Source: Platycnemis pennipes
Lineage: Eukaryota > Arthropoda > Insecta > Odonata > Platycnemididae
DNA: 64,000 bases
Assembly: GCA_933228895.1 (NCBI GenBank)
Contig: OW121851.1
Span: forward strand, 124,853,624-124,917,623
Reading direction: 5' to 3'
Part shown: piece by piece, positions 1 through 10,170 of the stretch
Numbering within the stretch: the stretch's first letter is position 1
How the letters are laid out: every line of letters starts with the position of its first letter
Translations under genes and position numbers: made by a program
The notes under the pieces: generated by a model
Database searches by the model: none
What the model saw: only the letters and a program-made list of their open reading frames with translations
What the model was told of the DNA's origin: nothing

Positions 1-118
1 ATTTAACCTTTGACTGAGGACGATGAGGGTTGTATACCGTTTTCCTAGTCATCGACCGTCTTCCACTAAACTATTTGCTTTTTGATGTCGTTTTCTTTTT
101 ATATTCATTTTAGTTCTG

Positions 119-300
119 CGCGTTCGCGTTGGCAAGTATTCTGTGTCTTTATCTCTTTCTGTATCGCAGTTAGTTACGCACAAGCGTGTTTACCGTGGTT
201 AATCTTACTATCACCCTGAGAACATCATCATATATTTGAAATCAAAATTTAAAGCGTTTTGTCCGCCTGGTTTGGCTAGGCTAGTAAGCCGTTAATCTTT
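119..300 (+). repeat. Diverged direct repeat, copy 1
   Basis: Two segments here recur at 553-700. Positions 125-185 (ending TCTGTGTCTTTATCTCTT and CGCAG) match 643-697, and 245-300 (CCTGGTTTGG, then GCCGTTAATCTTTCGCG) match 580-640. The order is swapped between the copies, as expected if a longer unit was tandemly repeated and read from a different phase. No coding capacity was seen, and the class is unknown. Confidence 0.6.
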
Positions 301-552
301 CGCGATCTGATCTTACGTCACTTAATTTTTTTATACTCCTTTGATGACTTGCTTCGGTTGAAATGCTAACGGCAATTTGAAATTCAAATCTTATTCGGAG
401 ATAAACAATGCCTATCTTGAGCAATCACGTACCTTACGGGTAGTTGGTTGTACGAGTATTTGGCGATCGAAGCAATATTTTTTTCTGATGACACCATTGA
501 ATTTCATGTTATTGTCGCTTTTCCACTTTACTGGAAGCTTTTCATCACCAAG

Positions 553-700
553 AGAACATCATTAGGTATCTCAAAATATACTTTAATGTAAAACCTTTTT
601 TCCACCTGGTTTGGTCAGTATAGTTAGCCGTTAATCTTTCGCGTTGGCAACGCTTCTGTGTCTTTATCTCTTTCCGTATCGCAGCTTACGCACTAAGCAT
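553..700 (+). repeat. Diverged direct repeat, copy 2
   Basis: This is the second copy of the repeat at 119-300. It starts at AGAACATCATTA, runs through CCACCTGGTTTGG and GCCGTTAATCTTTCGCG, and continues without a gap into the TCTGTGTCTTTATCTCTT segment that precedes the matching part in copy 1. The permuted order suggests a former tandem array. Confidence 0.6.
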
Positions 701-2645
701 GCTGGCCGAAATGTCTGCTGCGTGTTTAATGGCGGTGGGAGACTTAACGGAGGCCAATTGAAGTTTATTTTCTTATCCGTCACACCAAGTACTGGCCACA
801 CGCAAATGCTTAAGCGGTGACAGATAAATGGGAAGAGAGGAATCCGCATTCGCAGAACAGTGGCGCCACCAAAGTGTCCGTTATTGCAATGTCTTTTTGG
901 CACTCATTTGCACTCAGCGGGCACGTATTTGTTGGGGCCATTTCTTGGAACGCTATCAGGACTTCATCTTTCAACCCTCAGAAGCTGAAATCATTTTTTT
1001 TGGGTCCTTTGTGCCTGGGAGTTTGAGTAATTTATGTCTTAGCCGCGCACCAAATGATCATTCCTCATTTATTAGCGTCACCAACGTCGGGAGAACACGT
1101 GCAGTGGTCGAGGAATGAGTGTATAGAATTAAGGCCCTGTATTAATTTTTTTTTCAATTTTGCCTTTGTATTTCTCAGCTATACCTCTTTCCAGCTATCA
1201 TCTCTTATACGTAAACAGAGTTTATCGTAATCTAAGTAATATCGGCTTCTTTCATTCGGAGATTAATAACTCTCTCAAATTTTGATGAAATTATCTGTTA
1301 AGTGTAATGGTCCGATATCAGCATTCGGCATTTTATTGATGGTATTTTTAATATAGATCAAAATTTCACGGGAACCGTCTCTGTGTTATTCTCTTATCGA
1401 TATTATCCTAGAAGGACAAACGCTTAGCGTGATTAAAAACATACATCTCGTCATGTGTTCAAATTATCCATTTTGATTTATTTCCTCCCATATCAATCCA
1501 TGCAATTGTATTTCGCTCCAATATTTTTAAACGTGAATTTTATTTGTGACTAAGTAATTACTCAAGCAACTGAATTCTGTGATATTTTGCAATTATTTTT
1601 TTCCTCAAAACAAATGAATTTTCACTGTGAAAATTGAAGTGAAATTGCGACGTCAAACACGTTTTGATGTGTTGGTAGAAGTAACTCACGACTACCTTTT
1701 CTACCGTTCTACACCTCTTGTCCATAATTCTATGGCCACATCATGATGGATTCTCCCATTCTCAATTCAAATTCTCCCTTCGTGTTTTAAGACGCTGGTG
1801 GAGGTCTTAAAGTTAACGTCATTCATCGTTATACCACAGCTGGATGACAACTATGCTATTCCATTCACGCCTCTTTAAGTGGGATTTTTCATCACGTTCA
1901 TCTCATTTCCTCGTCGGATTCGTAGGTACTATGCAAAGAAATCTTCTTCTTCAGCGCTCTCAATCCCATTGTTTCCTAATAAGCTCCTCATTTTGAATCA
2001 CTTCCTCTCTAGAATGACGTTCTGTATGGTTTTCTGGGACCTTGAAAATGCATCAGCAGACCTGATAGTATTCCGTGGCTGTTCCAAAATATCGTGATTT
2101 GACAGTTCGGGTCAGAATGTGAAAATATTCAGGCACATCCCGCTGAATCAAACCTCATTTTCTCGGGACGAGATCTTTCTTAAGGGATCGCAGGCAGCGT
2201 AGGTAAGTGGCGTAGATTTCACAAGCGGTTGAGCTCAGTATTGGATGAGCACATGATTGGATAGATCTTACCCAGGAAGATATTTGTTCTTTCTCACAAT
2301 AGGTTATCCTCCAATGGCATAATCTGCGTAAAATGTAAGCGACTTATTAGTATCGATGCAGGCAACCTATTCGTGGAAAACAATGCCTCTGATCTCTTCA
2401 ACCTCTTCATGGAGAAGGCGTATTTTGAGAGTGATTGATTTGTTTAAGTCCAGTTCGGAATTTATTAAGTTATGCACTGTCAAATGTAGAACTATTTTTT
2501 TAAGCTCTCGCAAAACGAGTACTGGTAATCTTCATATTTAAAAGAGTGTTTTATAGCATATCGTGGACTTAAGCTTCAGTGATTGATCAAGAGCACATAT
2601 TATGGGCGGAAGCGATGGATTAGTGAAACGATTAGCTGTCACCGT
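701..2645. other. Unassigned non-coding DNA
   Basis: AT-rich sequence with several runs of T. Short open frames, the longest being 96 codons at 828-1118, show no recognisable domain and no partner exons. I see no RNA gene or repeat that I can assign. Confidence 0.5.
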
Positions 2646-2985
2646 TGGGTACCAGGTTTGTGTGGTAGCCTTAGTACTGGCCTCTCATTCGGAGGGCCCG
2701 GATTTGAACCTCGACAATTTCAGTTTTTTCATTGTAATACTGATCCATTCCTGAGTGCTGTGCGGAGAGAAATTCAAGTTCAGTTCTCCGTCCGTCGGAT
2801 GGGACGTTACAAACAGTGAACTCCTTGGCGCCTTCGAGCTGGCTAATGCCAGACGCCGGGTTTCCCTCTGCCCTTCCTCCCCTCCCTGAAAATTACTAGA
2901 TGTACCCAGTTTCCCTCCTACCTTAAATGGCGCAAATAATTTCAGCTTTCTGTCGTCTCCCCCTAATTACTACTACAGGTCCACA
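2646..2985 (+). mobile_element. SINE family A, near full-length, tRNA-like head
   Basis: The head has a box A-like segment (TGTGTGGTAGCCTTAGTACTGG) written here only as its 5' part TGTGTGGTAGCC, and a box B-like GGATTTGAACC near 2700. The body carries the family hallmark CCGTCCGTCGGATGGGACG near 2785, then CTCCTTGGCGCC and GCCAGACGCCGGGTTTC. The 3' part is a TC-rich stretch followed by GGCGCAAATAATTTCAGC, GTCGTCTCCCCC and a TACTACTAC-type tail. The same order of blocks is found at 13005, 38335 and, reversed, at 38640. Such elements are copied by LINE machinery and encode no protein. Confidence 0.8.
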
Positions 2986-3274
2986 ATCCTTGAGCCAGTT
3001 GTATTTCGAATTTAAGTTTATTTTTCTATTTCAGATGGGTTGGGTCTAGCGAAGAACCTATATTCCATGATCAAAATTAATACAGCAGCCAAAACGCAGG
3101 CATTCTCATAGTAAGTGGGATAAATAATTAGTGCTACACAGTTCAGGGTGCAGTTGGATCAGCTGTTCGTAATCTAAACAGATGTTATTGGCTCTCCATA
3201 CTCGACAAAAGCATTCCAGTGTTTAAGGGTTTTTCACAATTCGGAATAGTAAATATAGAATTGTGGACTTGTAC

Positions 3275-3790
3275 TTACAAACATCCAGTCGTGGCGACCA
3301 GACAAGCCGTCATCTTGCCTGACGTCCGACGTTGAATTTTATGACATGGGAAGAGGACTATGAGGCCGGAGAAGTGAGCGAAGAAACAGACTCCCATATC
3401 CTCCACGGTGGTCGACTGCGTTGTCGTGTCTGCATTACGGGTTGTTATGAATTCCGTTAGCGTCCGCAAACCCTTAGTTACCTCGGCGCGACACGGTCGG
3501 GCGCTCCCTAGATGAAGAAGACGTTCAATCCCTTCGCTGGAAACGTCTCCTCCCCTCCTTCCCACGAAGCGATGGGGAGAAGGGAGGGTGCACCCAAGGG
3601 ACAGGGGGGTGTCGCCATGCTTCCTCCCCCTTTCTTCCCAGGAAGGGTCAGCGATACGTGACCGTAGGCCGGCCGCCAAGGAGCACGCCAATGCAAGTGA
3701 ATGCCCGCCGCGGACGACCCGGCGGCGATCGCGTTTCCACGGCAACCATTGTCAACCGCACCGTCATTCGTGACGCGTGCGCCATTTGCT
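3275..3790. other. GC- and CpG-rich island
   Basis: A markedly GC-rich block in AT-rich surroundings, with many CpG dinucleotides around 3480-3520 and 3660-3780. The open frames on both strands (up to 156 codons on -) follow from the GC content and lack recognisable domains. A purifying or regulatory role is possible, since the block ends in a good RFX-type site (3733-3746), but no promoter element is evident. Confidence 0.45.
3733..3746. promoter_or_regulatory. RFX X-box-like palindrome
   Basis: GTTTCCACGGCAAC closely fits the X-box consensus bound as an imperfect palindrome by RFX factors. It is followed at once by CCATTGTC, which contains the core of a SOX site. Both lie at the edge of the CpG-rich island. 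Single motifs occur by chance, so this is a candidate only. Confidence 0.3.
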
Positions 3791-4084
3791 TTGTCATTTT
3801 TTTCTTGCGATTATAATAGCGAAAAAAGGATTTCCATGCCTAAACTTTTTGTCAAGCTGTCGTTGTTGCTGTAGCTAAGGGAGGCCACATTTGTCCGTGC
3901 CAAAAAGTATATAGGGAGTCGAGTTTGAGGTTTTATATCTAAAAAACAAGTGAAAGGCATGACATTTTTATAATTATATTCAGGAATGTTTTTGCAGCAA
4001 TAACGCACAATGGACCTATTTATTTGGAGATTCGCGGAGGAAAACGTCACTTTAGCGAAATTTTAATTTCGTTTAATAACTTAT

Positions 4085-4287
4085 ACAAAGCACAGGAAAA
4101 ATTGGTACTCTCAGGGCCTGGAATTCAATGCGTTAGCATCATCATAAAATAGTGAACATCGCAAATACAGTTCCTTATGCACCCAAAAGCATTTTTATGG
4201 TGAAAAATGTTTACCACCTGGTGCTGATGCTAACGCATTAAAACCCGGGTCTTAAGAGCACCAATATTTCCTGTGGTTTGGGAAGGT
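4085..4287. mobile_element. MITE-like element with inverted ends
   Basis: The left arm, about 4088-4145, reads CACAGGAAAAATTGGT, then AATGCGTTAGCATCA. The right arm, about 4221-4285, is its reverse complement with scattered mismatches, containing TGATGCTAACGCATT and ACCAATATTTCCTGTG. About 75 bases of non-coding DNA separate the arms. Length and structure fit a small non-autonomous TIR transposon. I could not define a target-site duplication. Confidence 0.65.
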
Positions 4288-4289
4288 TA

Positions 4290-5600
4290 CTCAAAAAAAT
4301 TAAAATTTTGTGATGGATTACTACATAGCTACAGAAGAACATGTGTCACTTTTGTGGTTTGTAATAACAGTATGAAATATACAAATGAAGAGAAATGTTA
4401 ATAGAGGTGGTTAATGTTAATACAAGTGGTACATTTTTCGTGATGCAAGCAAAATTTCAAATGTTTAATATAAAAAAGTTTGAAGATGTAATGCGGCACC
4501 AGAGTTCGGTTGTTGGTTTTCCTTAGGGTTTTAGGGATTGGTGGAAGATTTGGAGTGAAACGCTGCGTGGTCATTTGCCTACTCTCGAACCCTGATAAAA
4601 CAGTGCTTTATCTAGCACAGGATGCTAGCGTGTCATGACACAACCTTTTATGATTGGCCTCAAAAGTGCCCTCGAAACAGTCAAAATATTCATGAACTTG
4701 TAACGCTTGGGAACAGAGTCTTTGCTGGGTGATAACAACTGAAGATCACTCTGCGCGAGCGAAATTGAACGTGATTGGACGAAGGATACCTAGTTCCTCT
4801 TAGGAAGTATTACGAAGATAGGACGGCGGAAATTTAGGTTGCCTGAAATCTAAGATGACGGTAAGCTTACTCGCGATCGCATATGGTACACATCATGCTG
4901 GCAGCACACAGGTTGCTGGGTTGCTGTTGGATGAGTTTTGTATGATACGCAGTTTCTGCAGCAGCCCGGTGCCGAACATAGGGTGGGAGGCAAGACCCTG
5001 AACCAATCCGATCCCTCATTCTGGTATTTTTAGATCGATAATCCCAATTTGTAGGGCGAATCACGGGATCTGAGATACCAAAGAGTGGCTCGACAGGAGA
5101 GGTTCCTTGTAAGATCCATGATGGAGGGAGGCGGAATGCCTCCCCTATGCCGTCCCATCCACCCTCCTGACTTACCCCATCCGCACCCAACCCCCGTGTA
5201 CTCCCCACGCCCTCAACCTCCATCTCACCACTGTGCTGCAGGCGATATCGACCGATCCCTTCTTATTTATTTATTTTTTCTCCCTTTCTCAGGGTTCGAC
5301 GCCTCCCTCGAGGGTACTGGCACGTGGGGTGTTTCGAGGACAGGGTGGGAGGATTGGAAATTAGGGTTGTGCCTCCGACCGTTTTTTCTTGCGACGGCTT
5401 AAAGATATTCCTTGCACCCGTCTGCCTTCCTATCATATCCTCTCTCTCTCGACAGCAACAAAGCTTGTAGTGTAGTTTCTTGCGATATTGTGTTACGTAT
5501 ATTACGTCTAGGATATGCTACATGGACTTAGTATCGTAGTGCGTCGCGTATACAGTAGTCAACGCGATATATCGGTGCGAGATTCATGCGATAGGATGCG
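4290..5600. other. Unassigned DNA with a GC-rich patch
   Basis: Mostly AT-rich, with a C/T-rich patch at 5130-5230. Frames of 105-118 codons overlap on opposite strands at 4867-5402 and have no recognisable motif. I see no clear repeat or RNA gene. Confidence 0.4.
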
Positions 5601-5607
5601 AGATGCT

Positions 5608-5960
5608 CAGCATTACATCATCACTAGTCATCAACTTTAAGGTTTGTTTCACGCAGCCCTTCCCTTGATTCTTCTATCAACTGACCTCTTCATATTTACA
5701 CTATTCCTTACTGTTACATCCTCCTTTCACTGATCCTTACAGTCTTTCCAAGGCATTTCGTTGCTATTCTTCCGGTTCACTTTACTCTTGACGACGTCAG
5801 ATCTCAAGATGTATCAATTGAGATTATCTTATCTTCTTCGTACACAGTTTACCCTACCAATTTTCTTCTCCTAACCTTAGGCATTTTCTTGCTCATTACT
5901 CGGTCTACACTTTCTTTCTTCATCTTACGTCCTATGTCTGCCACCATTATTTGTTTTTTG
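5608..5960 (-). mobile_element. RTE-like LINE relic (family 2), 3' part
   Basis: Read on the minus strand, this matches the 3' part of the copy at 14680-15210. Shared blocks on + are ACGCAGCCCTTC, TTGATTCTTCTATC, ACCTCTTCATATTTAC and TCTCAAGA. The 3' end at 5608 is a degenerate ATGATG tail (TACATCATCACTAGTC on +). The frame is broken repeatedly, so this is a dead, 5'-truncated copy of a non-LTR retrotransposon C-terminus. Confidence 0.65.
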
Positions 5961-6149
5961 AATGTAGAATGGTAACACCGAAAAGGAATTTCGAGATTGT
6001 AACGTGCATAGATTCTAATGGATTTTGTTAATAGGCATGCTAAATGATTTACACGATATTTATAGGGAAAGAAAACTGATTGTAAATACTTTTTTCGGCT
6101 CCTTCTTCTGCGTTAGCGAATGCAATTCGAGTTTCTTTGGAGGGAGAAT

Positions 6150-6430
6150 GGCCTCCTTAATGCTGGACCGCCTTCGGCTTTCAGCGATCTATTCTTACCT
6201 CTTCCTTCCCTTTCTCTTTTTCCTTCTGTTTCCCACTCTATCCTCTTCATCGTCCACCCTGCTTTCCTCTGCTATCCACCTCTTATAACTAGAGCGTCTC
6301 CGTCTTTCCGAGCTAATATATTTCCCTCCACTCACATACTGTTCGCTTTATGTCTCACTTTCAGTCTCCTCTTCTCATCTTGTTTTCCGTTGTGCCTTCT
6401 TATTATCGGTTCCACTCCCTCTGAGATCCT
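6150..6430 (+). other. Pyrimidine-rich block
   Basis: C/T-dominated sequence with CCTTCCCTTTCTC-type runs. The 203-codon frame over it (6120-6731) is the longest in the window, but it is rich in Ser, Leu and Phe as any such tract would be. It shows no domain, so I do not call it a gene. Confidence 0.5.
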
Positions 6431-6754
6431 TGACGAACAGAGATATGCTGTGACAGCGTCAACCCTTCGTTCCTTGAGCCCTGACAACGAGACAACGATT
6501 TTGTTATTTCTAACGTATCTCTACTTCTCTTCTGGAGAATGCCTGTGTGCGCAGATAGTTTCCACTTCTGCATTTGAACAACTCACCAAAAAAATTCACA
6601 CTACACTATCTAAACAGTGCTCGGTGTCTAAGGGTAGTGATGTCGGTGAAATTGATTCTTGCCATTATTTGAGCATTAAATTTGCGGGATTAATTCTGCC
6701 GATGACCTCTAGAATTCATATCATCACGTGAAGTTTTTTTAGTCATAAATACGG

Positions 6755-6965
6755 AGATGTAATTGGTGTGGTGGTTATAGTACTGTCCTTTAATCCCAAG
6801 AACTCAGAGCCGAGTCCAGGCTCTAGCAAGGATCTTTTTTAACGGTTCACTTTTCCCCCACTTGAAAGATGCGTTGATATACTTCAAGTTCAGTTTTCCG
6901 TTTATAATGTCTAAATGGCTACCTTTTAATGGCGAATAATTTTATCTTGGCTGTATTCTTTTTAT
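6755..6965 (+). mobile_element. SINE family A, degenerate
   Basis: The tRNA-like head GGTGTGGTGGTTATAGTACT aligns with the family A head at 54634. It is followed by CTTCAAGTTCAGTTTTCCG, which matches AAGTTCAGTTCTCCG in the copy at 2646. The 3' part retains TTTTAATGGCGAATAATTTT, a relic of the GGCGCAAATAA block. The middle is strongly decayed. Confidence 0.6.
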
Positions 6966-8550
6966 CCTGGAAAATTGTTACTGCATGTCCTACTGAATGT
7001 CCTTGCGCAGCATGGAATATCATTTCCAACCCGCACATTTTTCTACTGGCTGAGATTTGCTGCTGTATTGTAATATTCATCTTATATTGAAAACTTTCGG
7101 CTAATGGAGACTTCAGACCTCACCTCAAGCATTGGAGGTTTTTGAATATTTTTTATTCTCTTTGTTGCTCTTCTTTTGGTATCACGCTTAGTCAAGCCGA
7201 GATGGAGTTGTTGCCTTGAAATACTTCGCTTGCCTTGCCTTGAAATACGAAAACTGAGTCGCTTTGCTGCACGAGAAGCCGGAATCGATTATTTAGTGAT
7301 ATAGTGTGCTTAAATTTCATGGCCTCAAAATTGGCTACGTTGCAATACCGTGGTGGTCAGAAGTGATCAACGTATCTCGCTCTATAACCTCCACTGACTT
7401 CAAAGTTAGATGTTTTCATGGTATTGTTATTGTAGTACTGGGTGATGAAGTAAGTTTGGTCAGAGTAGAGTTGTGAATAAATGCACGGTTTGTGATCTCC
7501 TTCGGCTTACTCTGGTTTCTTCCTTTTCTCTTCTCTTGGTCACTTCACTTCGTTCTTTTTTTTCATTCCACAAGATCCACACCCTTCACGGATGAGGCAA
7601 GTGTCAACCCTAGCCGAACGCCTAAGGGGATTGAGGGAGTAATTGCCCTCATCATGACCTTCAGGCGTTGGGAGTAACCCACTGACATGAGATCTTTCTT
7701 CCCTATTCCCCTGTGTTTCAATCCTTGCTTATATTTTCCTAGCATGAGGGTACATTTTTTTGACAATCAAAGAATTTTGCTCGTTTTTTTTTTGCCGATG
7801 ATTTTTAGCCGTACTTAAATACATTCCTCCACCGTGCAAGGCCTCCAAGCAACAAAATAATTATTTTTTTTCTCCTGTACTTATCGTAATTTAAAGAGCT
7901 TTTTAGACGGCTTGTAGAAGTTATGACGAATTGGGGGCAGAGCGAATTTCAAGCAGGTCTTTCTCTGCTAGAGTATTTTTGGAAGTAGGTCGGCTCGCGG
8001 ACTTCAGGGCTAATAAATGGATCGATTCAGATGTTTGCCGAAAATCTTGGATTTTTAGCGAGCGAGGTCGGCCGGTCTTCAAAGACATACCGATAATTGG
8101 ATCCGCAGTGCATATACTCCAAAAAAATATTTAGGGTAAAAATCTCAGTGCGCAAGATAGCAACTTGTGTTTTGCCATTCTGGTATAATTTCTTACGTCT
8201 AGGTTTGTCCCATTAATAGGCATGGAATGGAATGAGTAACCTGAAGGTAGTTTTTAGATATTGCTTGAGATTATAATGTTTTTGTAAATAAGAATAGGTT
8301 TACACATTATATTCTGAATGAAGTTTTGAAATCTATATAATGATGCAATTAAATTTATCGAAAGGATTTTAAAATAACTATCTTTTGCTTTTTCACCAAT
8401 CTAATTGCGTCATTACCTATAGCACAATAACGCTGAAAAGTGATAACAACAATATTTATTTATGTATTTAAATAAATACGCTTGAGGTTGCCTGATGCGT
8501 TGCTGTCTCAGAGTTTAAACATTTTATTATTGCAAGTAACTTTTTCAGTC
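6966..8550. other. Unassigned AT-rich DNA
   Basis: No gene or assignable repeat. The 11-mer CCTTGAAATAC occurs twice about 30 bases apart at 7212-7253. T-runs at 7775-7800 and 7860-7875 are the only other structure I noticed. Confidence 0.45.
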
Positions 8551-8551
8551 G

Positions 8552-8636
8552 TTGAAAAAAGACTTTGCAAACCCACTGTTAAAAAAAGGACTTTATTGAC
8601 TACTTTTTTAACAGTGGATTTGTAAAGTCTTTTTGT
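8552..8636. repeat. Short inverted repeat (hairpin), about 30-base arms
   Basis: AAAGACTTTGCAAACCCACTG at the left (its first 20 bases, from about 8557) is mirrored by CAGTGGATTTGTAAAGTCTTT near 8612-8633. The A-run beside the left arm pairs with the T-run beside the right, and about 18 bases lie between. It could be the remnant of a tiny foldback element or a transcribed hairpin. Confidence 0.65.
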
Positions 8637-8639
8637 TAC

Positions 8640-9039
8640 CTACTAGCAGTGGACTTCCATACTGTATCGGCCGTTTCCATCAACCAACTTTTTTCACTTA
8701 GATTAAAATCCCAATCGATGTAGCTCTTCTAATCAAGCCGTACGAATTTATTAGAAGATTATGCTGATTAGAGCTGTTCTTATCACGTATTATTCCCAAA
8801 GACTGAACGAGCATATTTTAAGTGGAGATAACCTTTAAAGAAAATAAAAAAAATGTGAATCGATGCAATAACTAAAAAAAAAACAATTTAATATTGTCTC
8901 GGTTTAAGATATAGGCATCAGTGGGGGTTTACGCGGGTTCTTCCTTCTCGCTCCTATTTTAGAATTCTGCGTTCATTCATCGGCGAAATATTATTATTTT
9001 TTTAAATCCCTCCAATCATTTAATATTTGCGACCAAATT
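8640..9039. other. Unassigned AT-rich DNA
   Basis: No coding frame or repeat that I can assign. Poly-A runs occur at 8845 and 8875. Confidence 0.4.
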
Positions 9040-9200
9040 CCAAGGTCTAAAATCCGCGTTGAAGGGACTTTCCGAGTATAATGCACCCTTCGACGTTTCG
9101 GGAGCTCCTTCTTCCCTCATCTTGCTGCACGACACTCACCCATCCTCCCCGGACGTTTTCGCTTGCCCTTGACCTAAAGTGCTTCCGGCAATATTACAGC
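9040..9200. repeat. Repeat related to 9840-9960
   Basis: TCCGAGTATAATGCACC, CGACGTTTCGGGAGCTCC and TGCTGCACGACAC, then TTGCCCTTGA, occur in the same order as TCCGCGTATAATCCATC, CGACGTTTCGGCCGCTCC and TGTTGCACGACAC, then TTGCCCTTGA, at 9855-9950. This is therefore a second copy of part of the 9755-10170 element, about 780 bases away in the same orientation. Confidence 0.75.
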
Positions 9201-9256
9201 AGTGCGAAATTCGTGGGGAGTATTTTTGATTTTTATGGGTTAATGTGTGGAGCACA

Positions 9257-9334
9257 TGGGGAAGGGGGGGTTGTTTGGGAACGGAGGGCGGGAAGGGGGG
9301 GGGGGGTGGTTGTGGTGGGAGGGAGGGAGGGAAG
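9257..9334 (+). other. G-rich tract with G-quadruplex potential
   Basis: Long G runs include 13 consecutive G at about 9294-9306 and the sequence GGGAGGGAGGGAGGG at 9317-9331, which fits the canonical four-tract rule with one-base loops. It sits in the middle of unrelated frames on both strands that reach 161 codons. Those frames are artefacts of the composition. Confidence 0.7.
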
Positions 9335-9754
9335 TGTTCCCTTTCGCACACGCACTTCCTCGGCCCTCCAAGGCCGTCCATTCGGATTCGGGAGACCGTC
9401 GCCCTGTGTTTGCCTTGGCGCTCAGCATTTACTCCCTCCCTCCTCCTCTTCAACTCCTCTCCTTCCTTTTCATCTGAAGTCCACACATCCGTATCCCAAA
9501 CTTATATGCTCCGTTTTTACAGTTTCTTTTTATTCCGAACAAATATATGAAAAGGGAAAGGGATAGTCTGGAAATCTGGAAAGGTTTAATGTGGAAGGTT
9601 GAACCCATATACGGCTACAATGTCACCCTGCTAACTCCTTAAGATTGGTTGTTTTGTTTTTTTTTCTCTTGGAAAATCATTCCTTCTTTCGTTCAAAATT
9701 TTCATCTTCGGCTAATTTGCTCGTCATCAACATACCCCATTGCAACCACAGTAT

Positions 9755-10170
9755 CGTGTGGCCTGGGGTGATAGGTCACCAGTCGTGAAGAAGACATTTT
9801 GCAGATAAATATAGTTGTGTTCAACCCTGAGTTTGTCCTTTGTTGTGAGGGCTTTCCGCGTATAATCCATCTTACGACGTTTCGGCCGCTCCTTCGTCTT
9901 GTTGCACGACACTTTCCCTCTCCACGGAAAGTTATCCCTTGCCCTTGAGGGCGAGGGCTCACCAAATACTAATCCCAACTGAGTTTGGAACTGCGATTCG
10001 GGGTAGGGGGTCCAGTTTCTCCTCCTGTGCCGCATGCGGTTTCCCAGGCAGATCTTGTATTCATAAACACGACGCAGCTTGGGTTTGGCAATTCAAAGAC
10101 GTCTCCCGAGACCCGAACCAGGGCCCTCTGGTCAGCATGTCAACAATCTACCTGATGGGCTTTGTCTGAA
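9755..10170 (-). mobile_element. SINE family B, minus strand
   Basis: Read on the minus strand, the element starts with a tRNA-like head at 10170-10095; box B appears as the reverse complement of AGACCCGAACCAGGG. It continues through the 9840-9960 block and ends with TGATAGGTCACCAG and CATTTTGCAG at about 9768-9803. The same end, ATAGGTCACCAG with CACATTGCAG, follows a minus-strand head at 22180-22335. This indicates one family with at least two copies. Confidence 0.6.

Noticed and set aside
3275..3745. 156-codon - frame
   Set aside because: CpG-rich DNA suppresses stops. Three other frames are open in the same place and none is recognisable.
6120..6731. Longest open frame in the window, 203 codons on +
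   Set aside because: It runs through a pyrimidine-rich block. Its content is Ser/Leu/Phe-rich low complexity, with no domain, splice or promoter support.
9081..9566. 161-codon + frame with Gly-rich stretch
   Set aside because: The Gly run is the G-quadruplex tract translated, and the start lies inside a repeat block.
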